A stretch of DNA of 64,000 bases from an uncultured Prevotellaceae bacterium (GTDB taxonomy: Bacteria > Bacteroidota > Bacteroidia > Bacteroidales > Bacteroidaceae): assembly GCA_900318115.1 (NCBI GenBank), contig ONJJ01000006.1, forward strand, positions 1-64,000, read 5' to 3'. Each line of letters opens with the position of its first letter. The stretch's first letter is position 1. Below are positions 58,915 to 64,000 of this stretch, one piece after another. A program made the translations under genes and the position numbers. The notes beneath the pieces are model-generated. The model was not told the origin of the DNA. It worked only from the letters and a program-made list of their open reading frames with translations, and did not search any database.

Positions 58915-59290
58915 GAAATTATTATTGTTCCCAGTCTTCCCAGTCGCTTCTGATTCATCCCAGAAGCCACTGCCACGCGAGACCGTCAGCCGCATCAAGC
59001 AGCAGCTACAGCAGTATGTGGAAACGGAAGAGCATTTTCTTGATCCTCACCTCACGCTCCGCGACGTACTCGTGGTCGGCTGCACCTACAACCGCAGTTA
59101 TGTGTCGCGCGTACTCAACGAGGAGATGGGCTGCACCTTCTCGGCCTACGTCAACCGCCTGCGCCTGCAGCGGGCCGACGACCTGCGCCGCCAGGAGCCG
59201 CAGGCACCTATCGGCGACATCATCGCCCGCTCCGGCTTCGACTCGCCATCAAACTACTATAAGGCGAAGCGGAAGTATGGGGAGGAGTGA
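58889..59290 (+). CDS. AraC-type HTH protein fragment with element-derived N-terminus
   Basis: 133 residues. From about 50 to 133 it is an AraC-family DNA-binding domain: LTLRDVLVVGCTYNRSYVSRVLNEEMGCTFSAYVNRLRLQRADDLRR and then IGDIIARSGFDSPSNYYKAKRKYG, the two HTH units. No ligand or sensor domain is present, and the end is a little short of the usual FKKxxGxSPxxYR close. The first ten residues, MRKIPTFFLK, come from the terminal repeat of the element at 58381-58914. This may be the remains of a larger regulator that has acquired a new start, or a small functional HTH protein. Confidence 0.6.
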   Translation: MRKIPTFFLKLLLFPVFPVASDSSQKPLPRETVSRIKQQLQQYVETEEHFLDPHLTLRDVLVVGCTYNRSYVSRVLNEEMGCTFSAYVNRLRLQRADDLRRQEPQAPIGDIIARSGFDSPSNYYKAKRKYGEE

Positions 59291-59345
59291 AAATCAGGAT
59301 TGTGTCTGATGCAGGGCTACTACACGGAAAATTAAGGAATTAGAT

Positions 59346-59392
59346 AATTAAAGAATAAAAGAATAAATAAATTAAAGAATAAAAGAATAAAT
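59346..59392. repeat. Two 23-bp A/T-rich direct repeats
   Basis: aattaaagaataaaagaat aaat is present at 59346-59368 and 59370-59392, identical and one base apart. It lies downstream of the AraC-like frame and just before the terminator hairpin. Confidence 0.9.
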
Positions 59393-59427
59393 CCCCGCCG
59401 GCCTACTGATGAGAGGCTGGCGGGGAT
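59391..59427. terminator. Strong GC-rich hairpin between convergent genes
   Basis: ATCCCCGCCGGCCT (59391-59404) pairs with AGGCTGGCGGGGAT (59414-59427) with one wobble position. It lies between the AraC-like frame (plus) and the outer-membrane efflux gene (minus) and can serve both. A/T-rich sequence precedes it on the plus strand. Confidence 0.65.
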
Positions 59428-59447
59428 TACTATATTCTGAGAAATCT

Positions 59448-59506
59448 TGCAGTTATTTCTGCGTACCCCCCTGCAGTTCTTGCAGTATTGCAGTTTTTTC
59501 TGCGTG
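59448..59506. repeat. 18-bp direct repeats downstream of the efflux outer-membrane gene
   Basis: ttgcagttatttctgcgt (59448-59465) and ttgcagttttttctgcgt (59489-59506) differ at one base and lie 41 bp apart. They are followed by CCCCCC and GGGGGG runs respectively, which can pair. The region lies 35 bp after the stop of the efflux gene. Confidence 0.8.
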
Positions 59507-59540
59507 GGGGGTGCTGCTCCGAGGGGAGGGAGGCGGAGGG

Positions 59541-60917
59541 TTACTCGGGGATGAGGGAGCCGCCGCCGAGGGCCTGGTAGAGGTCGATGGTGGCCTGGAC
59601 GGTGGCAAAGCGGTTGCTGATGAGTCCGAGCTGGGCCTGGAGGAGTCCCGTCTGGGCGGTGAGCACGTTGAGGTAGTTCACCGAGCGGGTGACGTTGTCC
59701 TTGTAGAGGGCCTCGGTGGCCTGCACGGCATCGCCCAGGGCGCTGATCTGCCCGGCGATGAGCTGCTGCTTGCCGGTGGTCTTTTGGAGTGTTGCCAGGG
59801 CGGTGTTCACCTCGTTGCCGGCGGCGATGAGGCTCTGCTGGAAGGCCATCTTGGCTTCTTCCTGCTGGAGCTCTGCCACCTTCTTCTGGGCGCGCAGACG
59901 GCCGTTGGCGAAGAGGGGCTGGGCGAGTTGTCCGAGGGCGTTCCAGATGAACTTACCGGGGTTGATGACGGTGGAGCCGGCGCTGTTGGTGAAGCCCAGG
60001 GTGCCGCTGATGGTCAGCGAGGGGTAGAAGGCGCTCTTGGCGGTGTTCACGGCGTAGAAGGCGCTGGCGAGCTTGAGCTCGGCCTGGCGCACGTCGGGGC
60101 GGTTCTGGAGCAGGGCCATGGGCAGTCCGGTCTGCACGGCGGGAGCCTGGAAGCTCTCGAGCGAGGTACGCTGGATGTGGTGGGGTGCCTCGCCGAGGAT
60201 GGTGCAGAGGGCGTTCTCGGCCTGGGTGATGGCCTCCTGGAGGTCGAGCACGCTGGCGGCCACGCTGAGGTAGTTGGCCTCGGACTGGGCCACGGCGGCT
60301 TTGTTGGAGCGCCCGGCCTGCATGAGTTTCTTGTTCAGCTCCACGCTCTGCTTCCAGTTCTCTGTGGTCTGCTGGCTCACAGCGAGCTCGGCGTCGAGCA
60401 TGCAGAGGGTGTAGTAGAGGTTGGCGACGTTGGCCACGAGGCTCTGCTGGACGGCCATGCGCACGGTGCGCACCTGTTCCACGGCCACTTCAGCGGACTT
60501 CTTGGCGTTGCGCAACTGACCGAAGCTGCCGATCTGCCAGGAGGCGGTGACGGGCAGGGTGTAGGTCTTGTTGGGCGCGGCCCAGTCGAAGCTGCTGAGC
60601 TGCCCTTGCGGGGTGAAGACGAGGCTGGGGATGTAGGCCAGCTTGGAGCATTTGAGGTAGGCCTGGGCCTCCTGGATCTGGAGGTCGGTCTGCCGCATGT
60701 TGGTGTTCTGGGTCAGGGCCTGCTGGATGAGGGCCTGCAGCGTGGGGTCGGTGAAGAACTCACGCCAGTGCATGGCTCCAGTGCTCTGATCGCCGCTCTG
60801 GGCGGTGCCGTAGAGGCCATCGGTCTGGAGGTCTGTGGGGCGCTCGTAGGACTTGTAGATGCCGCAGGAGGTGAGGGCCAGGGTGGCAACGGCTATGAGG
60901 ATGAGTTGTTTTTTCAT
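59541..60917 (-). CDS. RND efflux outer-membrane lipoprotein (NodT/OprM family)
   Basis: 458 residues. The signal peptide ends in TLALTSCGIY with lipobox cysteine 18. The body has the two repeated TolC/OEP halves: helical LQALIQQALTQNTNMRQTDLQIQEAQ and LLQNRPDVRQAELKLASAFYAVNTAKSAFYPSLTISG. It ends in IDLYQALGGGSL, the family close. It forms the outer-membrane channel for the pump encoded next on the same strand, 21 bp upstream. The membrane-fusion protein expected for the system should lie beyond the right edge. Confidence 0.92.
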   Translation of the reverse strand: MKKQLILIAVATLALTSCGIYKSYERPTDLQTDGLYGTAQSGDQSTGAMHWREFFTDPTLQALIQQALTQNTNMRQTDLQIQEAQAYLKCSKLAYIPSLVFTPQGQLSSFDWAAPNKTYTLPVTASWQIGSFGQLRNAKKSAEVAVEQVRTVRMAVQQSLVANVANLYYTLCMLDAELAVSQQTTENWKQSVELNKKLMQAGRSNKAAVAQSEANYLSVAASVLDLQEAITQAENALCTILGEAPHHIQRTSLESFQAPAVQTGLPMALLQNRPDVRQAELKLASAFYAVNTAKSAFYPSLTISGTLGFTNSAGSTVINPGKFIWNALGQLAQPLFANGRLRAQKKVAELQQEEAKMAFQQSLIAAGNEVNTALATLQKTTGKQQLIAGQISALGDAVQATEALYKDNVTRSVNYLNVLTAQTGLLQAQLGLISNRFATVQATIDLYQALGGGSLIPE

Positions 60918-60938
60918 TGCTGTTTCGGGGTTATATCG

Positions 60939-63900
60939 TTATTGCTCGTGGCTGGCTTCCTGCTTTTCCTGCTGGGTGCGCTGCTGCTCCACGAGGAATT
61001 GCTGGTCGGCTTCCACCTTCATGGCGGGGCGCACTTTCTCCTGCACCCACTCGAAGAAGATGAAGAACACGGGCACGGTGAAGAGGATGGCGGCGGTGCC
61101 GACAATCATACCTCCGATGACACCGATGCCGATGGTGCGGTTACCGTTGGCACCGGCACCGCTGGCGAAGACCAGGGGCAGCATACCGAGCACGCAGGTG
61201 AGCACGGTCATCAGAATTGGGCGCAGACGGGCCTCGGCGGCGGCGTAGGCTGCTTCGACGATGCCCATGCCCTTGCGGCGGCGCTCCAGGGCGAACTCGG
61301 TGATAAGGATGGCCGTCTTGGCCAGCAGACCGATGAGCATGATGACACCCGTCTGGAGGTAGATGTTGTTCTCCACCTGGCCGATGACGTACATGTCGGC
61401 GCCCGTGGCCAGGCGTCCGATGCCCACGCTGACTTGGTTCCAGAGCCATGCGAGGCCGAAGCTGCCCATCAGACCGGCGGGCACGGAGAGGATGACGGCG
61501 AAGGGCACGAAGAAGGACTCGTAGAGGCAGGAGAGGATGAGGAAGATGAGGACGACGCAGATGGCGTAGATGAGGATGGTCTGGTTGGATCCCATCTGCT
61601 CATATTCCTCGCGCGAGATGCTGCCGTACTCGTAGGTGATATGGTCGGGCAGTGTCTGAGCGCGCACCTCATCGATGGCGGCCATGGCGTCGGACGTGGT
61701 GTAGCCCACGGCGGGCTGGACCACGCAGCTGATCTCGGAGAAGAGGTTGAAGTGCTTGTCGATCTCGGGACCGAGGACGGGTGTCAGCTTGGCGAACTGG
61801 GAGATGGGTGCCATGCCGGCGCTGCCGCGGACGTACATATTAGAGAGGTCAGCCTCGCTGGTGCGGTACTTCGGGTCGGTCTGGAGCATGACGCGATAGA
61901 CCTTACCGAACTGGTTGAAGTTTGAGGCGTAGCTGCCGCCGAGGTATCCGCTCATGGCGGAGAGCACCTGCGCGGGTGAGATGCCGGCGAGCTTGCACTG
62001 GGCGGCATCGACGGTGACCTGGTACTGTGGGAAGTTGCGGGCGTAGGAGGTCATGGCCATCTGGATCTCGGGCCGTTCGCCCAGCACCTTCAGGAACTGC
62101 TGCGTCTGCTCCAGGAAGAGGCCCTTGTCGCCGTCGGAGCGGTCCTGCAGGTGGAGGTCCACATTGGAGCCGAGGCCGTAGCCGGGAATCATACCGGGCT
62201 CGAAGCAGAAGATCTGTGCCTCGGGGATTTCCTTCATGAACTGGCCCATGAGCATGAGTTTCTTGATGCTGGAGGTGTGCTGCAGGCCGCTGCGCTGGCT
62301 CCAGTGCTTCAGGCGCAGGATGAGCATACCGTTGGCGGCACCCTGACCGCCCATCATGCCGTAGCCGGCGGTACGGGAGAAGGTCTGGATATCCGGGTCG
62401 TCCTTGATGATTTCCTGCACACGGTCGAGCACGCTCTCGGTGTAGGCCAGGTTGCTGCCCGGAGGACAGGTGACATCGACCATGAGCACACCCTGGTCTT
62501 CCTGGGGCACCAGGCCCTTGGGCAGGGCCGTCATGAAGAAGACCAGCAGCACCACGGCGATGACCAGACTCAGCGGGCCCACCCAGCGGTGGTTGATGAC
62601 GCCGCGCAGGTGGCGCGCATAGTTGCGCGCCGTGCCGCCGTAAACCTTGTCATAGACCTTGCGGGTGCCCTTGTTCAGGCCGAGGAAGAAGCGGCTGACG
62701 GGGTTCTTGGCCACGCGGTCGCTCTTGGCGGGGCGCATCAGCATGGCGCACAGAGCGGGGCAGACCACGAGGGCCGAGATGCAGGAGATACCCACGGCCA
62801 CGGCCAGCGTGACACCGAACTGGGTGTAGAACATACCGCTGGTGCCGCTCATCATCGTTACGGGGATGAACACGGCCATGAAGACGAACGTACAGGAAAT
62901 GACGGCCATGGTCACGTCCGCCATGGCGTCCTTGGTGGCCTTGTAGGCCGAGGTGTAGCCCGCATCGAACTTTGCCTGAACAGCCTCCACCACCACGATG
63001 GCGTCGTCCACCACCGTGCCGATGGCCAGCACGAGGGCGAAGAGCGTCAGCAGGTTCAGCGTGAAGCCCGCCGCCTGCAGGGCGGCAAAGGTGCCGACGA
63101 GGGAGATGATGATCGAGATAGAAGGTATCAGCGTGGCGCGGAAGTCCTGCAGGAAGAGGTACACCACGAAGATGACAAGCAGGATGGCGATGATGAGCGT
63201 CTCCTCCACATTGGCGATGGACTCCAGCAGGAAGTCGTTGGACGACATCATCTGCTCGAAGTGCAGGCCCTGAGGCAGCGTCTTCTCCATCTCGCGAAGG
63301 GCGGACGTCAGGCGGTCGTTGGTCTCCTTGGCGTTCGCACCCGAGAGTTGGAAGGCCATGAAGGTGACGGAGGGCTTGCCGTTGAGCTTGCCGCTGAAGC
63401 CGTAGTCCACCTGCCCCATTTCCAGGTCCGCCACGTCGCGCAGACGCAGCAGCGAGCCGTCGGGCTTGGCCATGATGACGATGTTGCGGAACTCCTCGAC
63501 CTCCTTCAGGCGGCCGGTGTAGCGCAAGGTGTACTGATAGACGTTGTCCACGCCTGCGCCATGGCCGCCCTCCATGGGTTTCTCGCCCAGACGGCCCACG
63601 GCGGCCTCCAGGTTCTGCTCGGCCAGACAGGCCGTGATATCGCTGGGCACGAGGCCGTACTGGGCCATGATCTCAGGCTTCAGCCATACACGCAAGGAGT
63701 AGTTGGCTGCGAGGGCGAACACCTCACCCACGCCCTTGATACGCTTCAGCTGAGGGGTGATGTTGATGGCCATGTAGTTGCCCATGAAGTTCGGGTCGTA
63801 CTCCGGAACGTCGCTCACCATGGCGTTGATCTGAAGCATGGAGGTCTGGCGCTTGAACGTGGTCACGCCGATCATCGTGACTTCCTGAGGCAGCAGACCT

Positions 63901-64000
63901 TGTGCCATGCTGACGCGGTTCTGGGTGTTCACCGCGGCCATGTCAGGGTTCGTGCCCTGCTTGAAGAACACCGTAATCTGAGCGGAACCCGAGTTGGTGG
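60939..64000 (-). CDS. RND efflux pump inner-membrane protein, HAE1 family (partial)
   Basis: At least 1019 residues are in the window and the 5' end runs off the right edge, so the N-terminus is missing (at least about 20-100 residues by comparison with AcrB-like proteins of about 1040). Ordered features: VFFKQGTNPDMAAVNTQNRV, pore and docking domains, LVLAIGTVVDDAIVVVEAVQ with the proton-relay DD pair of TM4, FIPVTMMSGTSG, and the C-terminal MIGLLAKTAILITEFA, RLRPILMTVLTCVLGMLPLV and GGMIVGTAAILFTVPVFFI. It exports hydrophobic and amphiphilic compounds by proton antiport. It is co-directional with the outer-membrane lipoprotein gene. Confidence 0.93.
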   Translation of the reverse strand, partial: TNSGSAQITVFFKQGTNPDMAAVNTQNRVSMAQGLLPQEVTMIGVTTFKRQTSMLQINAMVSDVPEYDPNFMGNYMAINITPQLKRIKGVGEVFALAANYSLRVWLKPEIMAQYGLVPSDITACLAEQNLEAAVGRLGEKPMEGGHGAGVDNVYQYTLRYTGRLKEVEEFRNIVIMAKPDGSLLRLRDVADLEMGQVDYGFSGKLNGKPSVTFMAFQLSGANAKETNDRLTSALREMEKTLPQGLHFEQMMSSNDFLLESIANVEETLIIAILLVIFVVYLFLQDFRATLIPSISIIISLVGTFAALQAAGFTLNLLTLFALVLAIGTVVDDAIVVVEAVQAKFDAGYTSAYKATKDAMADVTMAVISCTFVFMAVFIPVTMMSGTSGMFYTQFGVTLAVAVGISCISALVVCPALCAMLMRPAKSDRVAKNPVSRFFLGLNKGTRKVYDKVYGGTARNYARHLRGVINHRWVGPLSLVIAVVLLVFFMTALPKGLVPQEDQGVLMVDVTCPPGSNLAYTESVLDRVQEIIKDDPDIQTFSRTAGYGMMGGQGAANGMLILRLKHWSQRSGLQHTSSIKKLMLMGQFMKEIPEAQIFCFEPGMIPGYGLGSNVDLHLQDRSDGDKGLFLEQTQQFLKVLGERPEIQMAMTSYARNFPQYQVTVDAAQCKLAGISPAQVLSAMSGYLGGSYASNFNQFGKVYRVMLQTDPKYRTSEADLSNMYVRGSAGMAPISQFAKLTPVLGPEIDKHFNLFSEISCVVQPAVGYTTSDAMAAIDEVRAQTLPDHITYEYGSISREEYEQMGSNQTILIYAICVVLIFLILSCLYESFFVPFAVILSVPAGLMGSFGLAWLWNQVSVGIGRLATGADMYVIGQVENNIYLQTGVIMLIGLLAKTAILITEFALERRRKGMGIVEAAYAAAEARLRPILMTVLTCVLGMLPLVFASGAGANGNRTIGIGVIGGMIVGTAAILFTVPVFFIFFEWVQEKVRPAMKVEADQQFLVEQQRTQQEKQEASHEQ

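Noticed and set aside
59409..61925. Very long plus-strand frame opposite the efflux genes
   Set aside because: Glycine/leucine-rich nonsense product caused by codon bias of the two clearly real minus-strand efflux genes.
1..64000. CRISPR array, prophage, rRNA or tRNA genes
   Set aside because: No regularly spaced repeats with variable spacers, no phage structural genes, and no rRNA or tRNA sequence were noticed on either strand.

Overview
The window reads as a chromosomal segment of a GC-rich member of the Bacteroidales, most like the Prevotellaceae. The evidence is the gene content: a bifunctional Fkp-type fucokinase/GDP-fucose pyrophosphorylase, BACON, DUF4270 and GIN-domain (DUF2807) proteins, a serC-serA-DUF1015-yigZ cluster, a C10 streptopain-like protease, a short glycogen-synthase-like protein and a single-chain L-serine dehydratase. 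Shine-Dalgarno sites are weak or absent, and many start regions carry the Bacteroidetes promoter pattern TTTG-N20-TAnnTTTG. No rRNA, tRNA, CRISPR array, phage or intact transposase was seen. Assignment below order level is inference.

Layout. 0-9 kb: a SPOR lipoprotein, a YtxH/holin-like membrane pair, the nucleotide-sugar pair fkp-manC (GDP-fucose and GDP-mannose supply) and two tandem secreted M6 metalloproteases. 9-21.5 kb: ispE, a secreted esterase, an M16 protease, a tricorn-like S41 protease, a ThiE/TenI-like protein, prs and sdaA, all on the plus strand. 21.5-24.2 kb: an ECF-type sigma factor operon with a membrane protein, a small DUF5024-like protein and a GIN-domain protein. 24.2-29.6 kb: a pantothenate cluster (panC, panD and a dehydrogenase that may be the ketopantoate reductase) facing a glycogen-synthase-like gene and a DUF4270 lipoprotein. 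29-34.6 kb: serine biosynthesis (serC-serA) with DUF1015 and yigZ, then a DbpA-like helicase. 34.6-40.8 kb: GH51 arabinofuranosidase, BACON lipoprotein, LptD-like outer-membrane protein. 40.8-42.1 kb: an AT-rich islet with a HEPN/MNT toxin-antitoxin pair. 42.2-49.8 kb: HD hydrolase, C10 protease, an RsiV-like lipoprotein, eda-kdgK (KDG to pyruvate plus glyceraldehyde-3-phosphate), an NhaC antiporter and rsmG. 50-58.3 kb: a metallo-beta-lactamase-fold hydrolase, a GH99/GH71-like secreted glycosidase, a DUF4199 protein, a GT2 glycosyltransferase, two envelope proteins, ApbE and a DUF4421-like protein. 58.3-64 kb: a repeat-built element, an AraC-type fragment, and the outer-membrane and inner-membrane components of an RND efflux pump that runs off the right edge.

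The most unusual content is repetitive and mostly not protein-coding. (1) A 534-bp element (58381-58914) has perfect 28-bp terminal inverted repeats, ten copies of GCGTAAGATT in mirrored arrays and three copies of a 16-bp palindrome; each terminus encodes the same ten residues reading outward, and on one side they form the N-terminus of an AraC-like open frame. (2) GC-rich hairpin arms of one family occur singly and in inverted pairs. One pair bounds 161 bp that contain the start codon and signal peptide of the S41 protease; others are translated in frame inside the helicase and the glycosyltransferase. (3) L-serine dehydratase carries an in-frame tandem 2 x 90 bp repeat whose two differences are both synonymous. 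(4) Short tandem duplications sit on or beside stop codons of at least three genes. Together these show a genome in which small palindromic repeats repeatedly enter or extend reading frames.
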